A DNA stretch of 64,000 bases from Rhizobium sp. P40RR-XXII (lineage in GTDB: Bacteria; Pseudomonadota; Alphaproteobacteria; Rhizobiales; Rhizobiaceae). The notes under the pieces are model-generated. The model saw only the letters and a list, made by a program, of their open reading frames with translations. It ran no database searches and was not told the origin of the DNA. The position numbers and the translations under genes were made by a program. The stretch lies in NCBI RefSeq assembly GCF_012641405.1, contig NZ_JABAII010000007.1, positions 124,001 to 188,000 on the forward strand, given 5' to 3'. Shown piece by piece: positions 56,912-64,000 of this stretch (positions are counted from its first letter, which is position 1; each line of letters opens with the position of its first letter).

Positions 56912-58510
56912 TCAGCTATTGGAGACAGTTCGGGCAGGCAGCTCGAGCCGTCTCTCGATTCCGATGTTATCGAGAAACACCTCATCATGGCTGACGACGA
57001 GAAGCGCGCCGTCATAGGCGCGCAGCCCGGCTTCGACCGCCGCAATGGAATCGATATCCAGATGGTTGGTGGGTTCGTCGAGAATCAATAGCGAGGGCGG
57101 CACTGAGCCGCCAAGCACGCAGGCGAGCCCGGCACGCAGAAGCTGGCCGCCACTGAGGCTGGAAACGACCTGCAGCGCGGCATCGGCCCTGAACATGAAG
57201 CGCGCCAGGGCGGCACGGCAGGCATTCTCATCGGCATTCGGATTGAGCTTGCGGAAATTGTCGCGGATCGACAGCGATGGGCCGAGGAGACTGACCCTCT
57301 GGTCCAGTAGAGCGGAACGGACGACCCGCACCGTTCCGCTCCAGGGTTCCAGCGCACCTGATATCAGCGCCAGCAGCGTCGTCTTGCCCGAGCCATTCGG
57401 CCCGGTGATGGCGACGCGCTCCGGTCCGGTGATGACAAAATCAAAATCGCGCAGGATCGGCCGTTCAGGTTCGTAACCGGCTGTGACGCCCTCCATCCGC
57501 AAGACGATCCTGTTTGCCGGCAATCCCGATGTCGGCAGCTTGACGGTCAGCGGCTGCAGAATCTCGATCTTTTCGCGGGCGGCGGCGGCATCCTGCAGGA
57601 CCTGAGCGCGGCGTCGTTCGGCGAGCCGCGTATTTTCGCCGCTCGTCATCTCGCTTCGCTCCTTCATCCCGCCGAGCAGGATGCGCGGAATGCCGCCCTT
57701 GGCCGCCATCTTCCGGCCCGCCTTGTCCCGCCGGGCCTGTCGCTCGACGGCCGCCTGCGCGCTCCTCTCCACTTCAGCGACTCGCTTCTCCGCCTCGGCG
57801 AAATCATGCTCGGCGGCGGAAAGCTCCAGCGCCTTGCGTTCACGATACTGGCTCCAATTGCCGCCATAGCGCGAGGCACCGAGCGATGTCAGCTCGACGA
57901 TCGCATCCATGGTATCGAGCAGCTCCCTGTCGTGGCTGATGACGATGGCGCCCGCCCTCCAGCCGGAGAGCAGATCGATCACCGCGGCGCGACCATCGCG
58001 GTCCAGATTGTTGGTGGGTTCATCGAGAATCAGGAAATCGGGATCGTCGACGATAAGGGCTGCAAGGCCGCAGCGCGTGCGCTGTCCGCCGGATAGCGTC
58101 ACGAGGGGCGTTTCCGGCGTGACGTCAAGCCCGACGCGGTCAAGTGCCGCGGCGATGCGCGCCTCGAGCGTCCAGTCCGCCGAGGCGAGCTCTTCATTCG
58201 TCGCTTCGCCAGCTTCCGCGCGCTTCAGGACGGCAAGGGCTTCGCTCGCATCGAAGAGATCGGCAACGGTTTCGTCCGCCCTCACCTGCACGCTCTGACG
58301 CAGGATGCCCAATCTGCCGTTGAAGGAGATGCTGCCGGATTGCGGCAGCAAGTCTCCGGCGATGAGCTTTACCAGCGTCGTCTTGCCGACGCCATTGCGG
58401 CCGACAAGGCCGGTGCGCTCGGCGCCGAAGCTCAGATCGAGATGGGAAAAGAGCGGCCGGCCGTCAGGCGTGGACCACGAAAGATTGGATAGAACGATGG
58501 ATATGGGCAT
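56912..58510 (-). CDS. ABC-F family ATP-binding protein
   Basis: 532 residues, two ABC domains without membrane segments. Walker A GLVGRNGVGKTTL and AITGPNGSGKTTLL; signatures LSGGQRTRCG and LSGGQLLRAG; Walker B LILDEPTNNLD and LILDEPTNHLD. ABC-F proteins act on stalled ribosomes or give antibiotic protection; the resistance-type identity cannot be told. Start ATG at 58510 gives MPISIVLSNLSW; upstream codons add 22 residues with no family match. Confidence 0.92.
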   Translation of the reverse strand: MPISIVLSNLSWSTPDGRPLFSHLDLSFGAERTGLVGRNGVGKTTLVKLIAGDLLPQSGSISFNGRLGILRQSVQVRADETVADLFDASEALAVLKRAEAGEATNEELASADWTLEARIAAALDRVGLDVTPETPLVTLSGGQRTRCGLAALIVDDPDFLILDEPTNNLDRDGRAAVIDLLSGWRAGAIVISHDRELLDTMDAIVELTSLGASRYGGNWSQYRERKALELSAAEHDFAEAEKRVAEVERSAQAAVERQARRDKAGRKMAAKGGIPRILLGGMKERSEMTSGENTRLAERRRAQVLQDAAAAREKIEILQPLTVKLPTSGLPANRIVLRMEGVTAGYEPERPILRDFDFVITGPERVAITGPNGSGKTTLLALISGALEPWSGTVRVVRSALLDQRVSLLGPSLSIRDNFRKLNPNADENACRAALARFMFRADAALQVVSSLSGGQLLRAGLACVLGGSVPPSLLILDEPTNHLDIDSIAAVEAGLRAYDGALLVVSHDEVFLDNIGIERRLELPARTVSNS

Positions 58511-58660
58511 GAGCAAGAATTTCCCTGATGGCAAGGCTGAACGGCATTGCGGTCGAGGTGGAATCCATTGCTGCACACATCCTGTTGGTATTGCTGATGC
58601 CCATAAACTAAGCGGCGAGCGGCTTCAGTTCAAGTCCGGCGCGCAAAGTCAGAGGCAAGT

Positions 58661-59239
58661 TCAACCCTTGGCGTCGATGGCATCCAGGAAGTCGATGACG
58701 CGCTTCCAGGTAAGATCGGCCGCCTTGGCGTCGTAATCGGGCAGGCTGGTATCGGTATAGAGGTGGCCGCCGCCCGGATAGGTGAAGACTTCCGCCGATA
58801 TGCCGGATCGGTCCGCCGCCTGCCGCCAGGCAGCAACCTCCTCCGCCGGTTCGAACGGATCGGGGTCGGCCAGATGAAGCTGCAGCGGCAGGTTCTTGCG
58901 GGCATTGTCGGCAATGGTGGCAAGGCCATGCAGCAAGAGGACACCGGCCGTCTTTTCCCGTTTGGGCCAGAGGCTGGATGCGACGCCGGCACCCATCGAA
59001 AACCCGGCAAGCACGGTCGATGCCGGCAGGCCGGCCAATGCCCATTCCGCCCGCTCGCAAATCGTCGGCCAGCCAATCTCATCCTTGAATTCGAAGCCCT
59101 CTTCGATCGATCGGGCAATCAGCCCATCATAGAGATCCGGCGCGAAAGCCTTGTGCCCCGCGGCCTGAACGCGCTCGACCGCCTCATGCTCGAGCGAGCG
59201 CAAGCCGTAGACGGAGTGGAAGAAGATCACCGTTGCCAT
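58661..59239 (-). CDS. Dienelactone hydrolase family protein, Ser-nucleophile type
   Basis: 192-residue alpha/beta hydrolase. The nucleophile elbow is GFSMG, with serine rather than the cysteine of classical dienelactone hydrolase; the histidine lies in YPGGGHLYTD and the acid in LHLADPDPFEP. Substrate unknown. AGGGA precedes the ATG at 59239. It runs ahead of the ABC-F gene on the same strand, with 150 bases between. Confidence 0.85.
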   Translation of the reverse strand: MATVIFFHSVYGLRSLEHEAVERVQAAGHKAFAPDLYDGLIARSIEEGFEFKDEIGWPTICERAEWALAGLPASTVLAGFSMGAGVASSLWPKREKTAGVLLLHGLATIADNARKNLPLQLHLADPDPFEPAEEVAAWRQAADRSGISAEVFTYPGGGHLYTDTSLPDYDAKAADLTWKRVIDFLDAIDAKG

Positions 59240-59335
59240 CGTCGAATCCCTGCTATCTGATCACATGAAGATAAGACAATTGCTGCCGGAGGCAACTTGT
59301 CCGCGTATGATCCATTGCGAAAACACGGTCTCCAG

Positions 59336-59376
59336 AAAGAAAAAACCCGGTGTTGGCCCTTAGGCCGAACACCGGG
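59336..59376 (-). terminator. Terminator of the DUF1127 gene
   Basis: A long imperfect hairpin (CCCGGTGTTGGCC against GGCCGAACACCGGG, 59346-59376) followed on the minus strand by a run of T (complement of 59336-59345). It fits the 3' end of the DUF1127 gene that ends at 59429. Confidence 0.75.
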
Positions 59377-59428
59377 AAAGAGGCAGGGCTTATTGGCTAT
59401 CACCCTGCGGGGAAACTATTGTCCGCCA

Positions 59429-59728
59429 TCAGCCTCTAACGCTGCTGAAGCCGGAGATGCGCGAGCAGCGACGCGCGGAATTGGTGAGATGGCCGGACGG
59501 ATCCCCGAAAAAGGTCGAGGTGGTCAGCGCAGCGTTCAAATCCTGCCGGGTGAGGCCGATATCGCGCAACTGATTATCGTTCAGCTCATTCAGATATTCG
59601 ATTTCCTTACGATTTCGGATTGCGCGCCAGGTCGATGCGACATTGCCCAAAGCAAGCATCATGCGTGCCGTCAGCGACAGCGATGGCGTTGCAAGGCCGA
59701 GGTCAAGGGTCCGATCTGTCGTGCGCAT
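59429..59728 (-). CDS. DUF1127 domain protein
   Basis: 99 residues. The C-terminal half carries the arginine-rich helix typical of DUF1127: IRNRKEIEYLNELNDNQLRDIGLTR. Proteins of this group in Rhizobiales are small, Arg-rich and often linked to RNA metabolism or phosphate stress. The ATG at 59728 has GGAAGGA 9 bases upstream; an in-frame start further out (59764) is less likely. Strong terminator follows. Confidence 0.85.
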   Translation of the reverse strand: MRTTDRTLDLGLATPSLSLTARMMLALGNVASTWRAIRNRKEIEYLNELNDNQLRDIGLTRQDLNAALTTSTFFGDPSGHLTNSARRCSRISGFSSVRG

Positions 59729-59929
59729 TTCCGTAGTCCTTCCTTTGCGGCACACGCCAGCCAAGCCCCTTTCCGATGATCCGGAAAAAGGGCGGAGGCC
59801 GGGAGGAGTTCGACAAGAGTGTCTGTTCGATTGGTATGCTGAATTGCATTAGGAAGATGCCAAAGCCCTATTGATCAGTCCAACGAATGTTTCTAATGAT
59901 AACTATCAAACTCCTTTATAGGTGAACTC

Positions 59930-60883
59930 ATGTCCGCGCCGCTTGATATCGATCAGTTGCAGACCTTCATCGCCATCGTGGATTCCGGCAGCTTCACCAA
60001 GGCGGCCGACCGGGTGTTCAAGACGCAATCGGCCGTATCCATGCAGATGCGCCGGCTGGAAGAGCGCGTCGGCAAGCAGCTTTTCATCAAGGACGGGCGC
60101 GGCAACCGCCTGACGGCCGAAGGCGAAAAACTGCTGAACTACGCCCGTCGCATCATTCGCCTGAACAACGAGGCGATGGCGGCTTTCGACGACAACAGGC
60201 TCGAAGGCACGCTGCGCATCGGCACGCCGGACGATTATGCCGACCGCTATATGCCCGAGATCATCGGCCGCTTCGCCAAGACGCATCCGAATGTCGAGCT
60301 CTATATCGTCTGTGAGCCCTCGGTGGATCTTGCCGAGCGCATGCATCGCGGCGAACTCGACATCGCGCTGGTCACCCATAATCCGCGCGAGCGGATGTCG
60401 GATGTGGTCAGGACGGAACCGCTCTGCTGGGTCGGCTCGGCCAACCATCCGCTGCGCGACGATGCGCCCATTCCGCTCGCGGTCGGGCGGCGCGACTGCC
60501 AGTGGCGCCAGCTCGCCTGCTCGGCGCTCGATGCCGGTGGCCGCGACTATCAGATCCTGTTCACCAGCTGGTCCTGCACCGTCGTTGCCGCGGCCGTGCT
60601 TGCCGGCATGGCGGTATCGGTCATGCCGGAATCCGCGCTCAGGACCGGCATGAAGGTGCTGACCCAGGCGGACGGCTTCCCGCCGCTACCGCCGGTGCAG
60701 ATCGGCATCATGAAGCGGCCTGGGCTTTCCGTTTCATTGATGAACGCGATCACGGCGCATATCTCGGCCTGCCTGGACAACATCACGCCGGCTGCGGTCG
60801 ACGATGACCTCGATGGCGAGGTGAAGACCTTAACGCGCTTCTATCCGCGGCTGCGCGCCGGGCATATTCTGCCGGGTTGGTGA
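59930..60883 (+). CDS. LysR family transcriptional regulator
   Basis: 317 residues: helix-turn-helix in FTKAADRVFKTQSAVSMQMRRLEE, then the effector domain; the C-terminal extension is about 20 residues longer than usual. Divergent from the DUF1127 gene (201 bases between). Target and effector unknown. Confidence 0.9.
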   Translation: MSAPLDIDQLQTFIAIVDSGSFTKAADRVFKTQSAVSMQMRRLEERVGKQLFIKDGRGNRLTAEGEKLLNYARRIIRLNNEAMAAFDDNRLEGTLRIGTPDDYADRYMPEIIGRFAKTHPNVELYIVCEPSVDLAERMHRGELDIALVTHNPRERMSDVVRTEPLCWVGSANHPLRDDAPIPLAVGRRDCQWRQLACSALDAGGRDYQILFTSWSCTVVAAAVLAGMAVSVMPESALRTGMKVLTQADGFPPLPPVQIGIMKRPGLSVSLMNAITAHISACLDNITPAAVDDDLDGEVKTLTRFYPRLRAGHILPGW

Positions 60884-60900
60884 CCTCGGGGCTCACCAAC
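60876..60900. terminator. Hairpin at the end of the LysR gene
   Basis: GTTGGTGA (60876-60883, containing the stop) pairs with 60893-60900. It lies between convergent genes. No T-run, so weak evidence. Confidence 0.4.
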
Positions 60901-60919
60901 CAATTACCTTTCGTCAAAG

Positions 60920-61552
60920 TTACGGGGCCGGTTCCGCCAGCAAAGTTGTGCGGATCACCTGCTTCCATTCATGCAGCATGCGCACGGCCATCTCATTGTC
61001 GCTCATGATGGCAAAGCGAACGGATGCGCCGATCAGATGGCTGAAAAGCTGGGTGCGCGCCGTCAGGTCGATGCGGCTTTCAGCCGGCAGGAATGGCCGA
61101 ATGCTTGTCAGGAATATGTCGGCGACGCGATTGCTGTGCTGTATGTTGAGCTGCAGGATATCCCTGTCGATATCCGTACCGAGCCAGACGCCAAGATAGG
61201 CGGGATCGCTGCGAAACTCGTGGTAGTACCAATCGATCATGCCGCAGACCAAGTCGATGGCGTGATCGAGCGATGTTACGGTCGAAAAAGCTTCCCCGAC
61301 CTTTTGCTGAATGAGACGGGAGTGCCGGTCAAGCAGGGCTCCGACGATTGCGGCCTTGTCCGGGAAATATTGATAGACGGAACCGATCGGAATCCCCGCG
61401 ACAGCGGCGAGCTCCGTCATCTTCATCGCGCTGACGCCCTTTTCGGCGATCAGCCTGGCAGCGACCGATAGGATGACGTCGACGCGCTGAATGCTTCGCT
61501 CCTGCTGCGGCCTTTTGCGGAACGTGACGCGGTCGGGCCTATCCGGATTCAT
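60920..61552 (-). CDS. TetR/AcrR family transcriptional regulator
   Basis: 210 residues. N-terminal TetR helix-turn-helix (AEKGVSAMKMTELAAVAGIPIGSVYQYFPDKAAIV) and an all-helical ligand domain. CGGAGAAAGA precedes the ATG at 61552. Neighbour dienelactone hydrolase gene on the same strand starts at 62640 and ends at 61759, 206 bases upstream; a regulatory link is possible but not shown. Confidence 0.9.
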   Translation of the reverse strand: MNPDRPDRVTFRKRPQQERSIQRVDVILSVAARLIAEKGVSAMKMTELAAVAGIPIGSVYQYFPDKAAIVGALLDRHSRLIQQKVGEAFSTVTSLDHAIDLVCGMIDWYYHEFRSDPAYLGVWLGTDIDRDILQLNIQHSNRVADIFLTSIRPFLPAESRIDLTARTQLFSHLIGASVRFAIMSDNEMAVRMLHEWKQVIRTTLLAEPAP

Positions 61553-61758
61553 TCTTTCTCCGTTTCATTTTCATACTGAACGACGCTGGACACGGCAGAC
61601 GCTATGACACCAGACGCGTTCAATGCGCGTAAACGGGAAAAGTCCAATTTTAATCATTACTTAGGTGCCGTTGCCGTTATGAAAATCGAGGCCGGAACAT
61701 GGTTTCGACCTCGGTAATCAACGGATGGCTGACACGCCGCTATTAACGGCTTGTGTCG

Positions 61759-62640
61759 TTACGATACATATTTCTTCAGAAAATCGACCGTCCTGCCCCA
61801 GGCGAGATCGGCCGCCCGCTTATCGTAGCGGGCAGCCGAAGTGTCATTGTTGAAAGCGTGGTTGACCCCGTCATAGACGAAGATCTCGAATGTCTTGCCA
61901 CCCGCCTGCAGCTCCTTGCGATAGGCATCGATACCGGCGTTGATGCGATCGTCGAGGCCGGCATAATGCAAGAGCAGAGCCGCCTTGATATTGGGCACAT
62001 CGCTTGCCTGCGGCTGTGCGCCGTAATAGGCAACGCCTGCCTTCAGCTCAGGCGAGATCGTCGCGAAACGATTGACGAGACCGCCGCCCCAGCAGAAGCC
62101 GACCGCGCCGACCTTGCCGTTGGCGCCATCGGCCTTGGCAAGATAGGTCAGGCTCGCTTCGGCATTGGCGGCCGTCAATGCTGGATCGAGACCGGTGAAC
62201 ATATCGCGTGCCTTGTCCTCATCGTCAGGCGTGCCGCCGGACGGAGAGAGAAAATCCGGCGCCAGTACCACGAAACCTTCCAGCGCCATGCGGCGGGCGA
62301 CATCGCGGATATGCGGATTGAGACCACGGTTCTCGTGGATGACGATGACGCCGCCGAGCGTGCCGGCCGCGTCTTTCGGGCGAACGAGATAGCCTTTCAT
62401 CTCGCCCTTGCCGCCGGCATAGGTCACATCCTTTGCTTCCAGCCTGCTGTCATCGGCGGCGATGACCTCGGCGCTTGCCTTGTTGGCGGCGAGCAGCGGC
62501 GCGATCGCGGCAGCAGCGCCGGCGGAGCCCGCAAGCTTGGTCAGCTTTTCCATGAAACCCCGACGATCGAGCGTCAGATGCGTGTATTCGTCATAGGCGT
62601 TGATCATCGCCTGCGTCACAACGGGCTTTTCCGTGCTCAT
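61759..62640 (-). CDS. Dienelactone hydrolase family protein with Tat-type leader
   Basis: 293 residues. The leader has DRRGFMEKLTKLAGSAGAAAA, a twin-arginine-type signal, so it is probably exported folded. The hydrolase domain has the Cys nucleophile in GFCWGGG and the histidine in DGVNHAFN, as in carboxymethylenebutenolidase. Substrate unknown. Divergent MAPEG and TetR neighbours give no pathway hint. Confidence 0.88.
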   Translation of the reverse strand: MSTEKPVVTQAMINAYDEYTHLTLDRRGFMEKLTKLAGSAGAAAAIAPLLAANKASAEVIAADDSRLEAKDVTYAGGKGEMKGYLVRPKDAAGTLGGVIVIHENRGLNPHIRDVARRMALEGFVVLAPDFLSPSGGTPDDEDKARDMFTGLDPALTAANAEASLTYLAKADGANGKVGAVGFCWGGGLVNRFATISPELKAGVAYYGAQPQASDVPNIKAALLLHYAGLDDRINAGIDAYRKELQAGGKTFEIFVYDGVNHAFNNDTSAARYDKRAADLAWGRTVDFLKKYVS

Positions 62641-62784
62641 GGTCCTGTTCTCCCATTTTCCCCGGCAGCAGACGCAAAGCGACCGCCACCCGCTGACAAG
62701 ATAGATCAGTGGGCGGCGGGGTAACGGTAAAGGTAAAACACAAATACGTTACCGCAGGTTGTCATCGCGATAACATACGTGGTG

Positions 62785-63207
62785 TCAGGAGAAGGCAAGC
62801 CAGATGCCGAGCCAGACCCACATGCCGACGAGTGCCATAAAGCCGAGCGTAAAGAGTGGGCTGCGATAGCGTAGGTTGTTGCTGGTCACATGCACGAAAG
62901 CATGAGCGTAGCGCGTGGCGACAAAGACCCAGGCGAGGATCACGGCCGGCAGATTATCCGCCTGACTGGTATAAAGCACGATGCAGCAGGCGTAAAAGAG
63001 CAAGGGAAGCTCGAACTGATTGGCAAGGCTGTTTCGCACCACCAGGCTTTCGGCCGGCTCGTTGGCGGGATGGTTCTCGCGAAATTGCTCGGGCTGGATG
63101 CGGCCGGCCTTCACCAGTACGCGGCGGCGCCATCCCAGGAGCGCATAGAGAATGAAGACAAGCACCGCATGCGCCACCATGGGCCAAAACATTTCATAGC
63201 CGGTCAC
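62785..63207 (-). CDS. MAPEG family membrane protein
   Basis: 140 residues with four membrane helices (NQFELPLLFYACCIVLY, ILAWVFVATRYAHAFVHV, LFTLGFMALVGMWVWLGIWL). MAPEG proteins include microsomal glutathione transferases. GTG 63207 is chosen because AAAGGAG lies 7 bases upstream; an in-frame TTG at 63249 directly follows the neighbour's stop. Probably cotranscribed with the membrane protein gene upstream. Confidence 0.85.
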   Translation of the reverse strand: MTGYEMFWPMVAHAVLVFILYALLGWRRRVLVKAGRIQPEQFRENHPANEPAESLVVRNSLANQFELPLLFYACCIVLYTSQADNLPAVILAWVFVATRYAHAFVHVTSNNLRYRSPLFTLGFMALVGMWVWLGIWLAFS

Positions 63208-63249
63208 GCCGCCAACTCCTTTGGAATCTCCGAAAGTCGATAGGATCAA

Positions 63250-63840
63250 TCAGGACGGCCGCGCGCCGTCGCGCGACAGGTAGCGAAAAATCGCGAACCG
63301 GGCCAGTAGAATAACCGTCACCACCAGCGTCAGGAATTTCAGCCTGACGATAACAGGCAGTACGCTTGCAAGAAGCGCCACGGTCGAGTCCGATGGCGTC
63401 GCCGGCGGATAAAGCATGAGACCGGCGATATTCTCGGCATAATCGACAACCGTATAGAAGATCGGCAAGCAGAAAATGACTGCGGTCGCGCCGGGAGGGA
63501 TCGGTCGGCCGAAGAAAAAGCCGCCCGGCCCGATCAGCCGCATCAGGCAGAACAGCAACCCACCCAGCACCAGCGGAAAGATCAGCTCCGGCCCGAGATA
63601 CATGGAATGCAGGATCTCGGCAGGATCGGGATGATCCTTGAGGTAGCCCAGCATGGCGATGACGTCGTCGCGCTCATAGCCGCCGATGCGCGCATCGAGC
63701 ATCTGCTGGCCGGTTGCGGCTTCGCTGAACGCTCTGACGAAGCCGGCGTAGATCCAGGCGAAGAGCGCCAGCGAGAGAGCCGCGAGGATCGCCGCCAGGC
63801 CCTGCAAGGACCTGGCGCTGTCCTGAGCGCGATCCGCCAT
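63250..63840 (-). CDS. Membrane protein of unknown function
   Basis: 196 residues with four or five hydrophobic segments, starting MADRAQDSARSLQGLAAILAAL and ending FRYLSRDGARPS. Not recognised. ATG 63840 is preferred over the TTG one codon earlier. It lies directly downstream of guaB, a few bases from the guaB stop, and upstream of the MAPEG gene, so all three may share a transcript. Confidence 0.7.
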   Translation of the reverse strand: MADRAQDSARSLQGLAAILAALSLALFAWIYAGFVRAFSEAATGQQMLDARIGGYERDDVIAMLGYLKDHPDPAEILHSMYLGPELIFPLVLGGLLFCLMRLIGPGGFFFGRPIPPGATAVIFCLPIFYTVVDYAENIAGLMLYPPATPSDSTVALLASVLPVIVRLKFLTLVVTVILLARFAIFRYLSRDGARPS

Positions 63841-63843
63841 CAA

Positions 63844-64000
63844 TCAGCCGCCTGCACCCGGATAGTTCGGGCTTTCACGGGTGATCGTAACGTCATGGGC
63901 GTGGCTTTCGCGCAGACCCGCACCGGAGATGCGAACGAAGGTCGCGCGCTCCTGGAAGTCCTTGAGATCGGCGCCGCCGACATAGCCCATAGCAGCCTTG
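63844..64000 (-). CDS. guaB: IMP dehydrogenase, C-terminal end (partial)
   Basis: The last 52 codons of a minus-strand gene that continues beyond the right edge. The translated end KAAMGYVGGADLKDF, then FVRISGAGLRESHAHDV and ITRESPNYPGAGG, is the diagnostic C-terminus of GuaB, which oxidises IMP to XMP in guanine nucleotide synthesis. Catalytic residues lie outside the window. The stop TGA is at 63844-63846. The reading frame has no start in the window. Confidence 0.95.
   Translation of the reverse strand, partial: KAAMGYVGGADLKDFQERATFVRISGAGLRESHAHDVTITRESPNYPGAGG

Overview
The window is a high-GC, gene-dense stretch of chromosome from an alphaproteobacterium of the Rhizobiaceae, most likely a Rhizobium species. 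This rests on the gene set and order (lpxK-HAD-kdtA-DUF4170-cysQ-pmbA, groESL behind a CIRCE element, hisS-hisZ-hisG with a short HisG, a plant-type GshA, an LpxQ-like outer-membrane protein, glcD-glcE-glcF) and on several families of palindromic intergenic repeats typical of rhizobia. I see no rRNA, tRNA, CRISPR array, insertion sequence, prophage or plasmid origin. Both ends cut genes: mutL on the left and guaB on the right, the latter visible only as about 52 codons on the minus strand.

Layout. 1-7.3 kb: end of mutL, a DUF2093 protein, then a minus-strand cluster for lipid A/Kdo assembly and housekeeping (pmbA, cysQ-like, DUF4170, kdtA, HAD phosphatase, lpxK). 7.4-14 kb: Kef-type antiporter, patatin-like lipase, rsmD, an RluB-type pseudouridine synthase with a very long Arg/Gly/Asp-rich tail, tadA and a lipoprotein. 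14-21 kb: ileS, an MctP-like SSS permease with its DUF3311 partner, ribF and a HAD protein. 21.3-24.7 kb: groES-groEL with CIRCE and terminators, then a decayed PAS-like gene and a palindromic repeat. 24.7-29.5 kb: GST, DoxX and hisS-hisZ-hisG. 29.6-31 kb: a ribbon-helix-helix antitoxin with a RelE/ParE-type toxin frame that has no usable start codon, then two secreted Met/His-rich proteins. 31-36.5 kb: two LysR regulators, a YCII protein, oxidoreductases and a HAD hydrolase. 36.5-41.3 kb: envelope functions (exported protein, Tag, two L,D-transpeptidases, LpxQ-like barrel). 41.3-46.7 kb: glycolate oxidase glcDEF with a divergent LysR gene. 46.7-49.5 kb: macro-domain protein and a divergent S-adenosylhomocysteine-hydrolase-like protein next to its own LysR gene. 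49.7-64 kb: NUDIX, PiT phosphate transporter, rsmE, LysE exporter, gshA, DUF937 protein, aldo/keto reductase, ABC-F, two dienelactone-hydrolase-type proteins, DUF1127, LysR, TetR, MAPEG and guaB.

How the genes relate. Most of the window is core metabolism, envelope and translation. The envelope theme recurs: Kdo transfer and lipid A phosphorylation (lpxK, kdtA), possible lipid A oxidation (LpxQ-like) and peptidoglycan 3-3 crosslinking (two L,D-transpeptidases). The accessory-looking parts are the toxin-antitoxin locus, the Met/His-rich secreted pair, the SAHH-like/LysR pair, and the repeats, one of which sits inside the glc operon. No obviously new multi-gene system is visible. The best leads are the toxin start-codon loss, the altered active site of the SAHH-like paralog, and the regulatory palindromes before the envelope genes. 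All calls come from reading the sequence; no database search was run.
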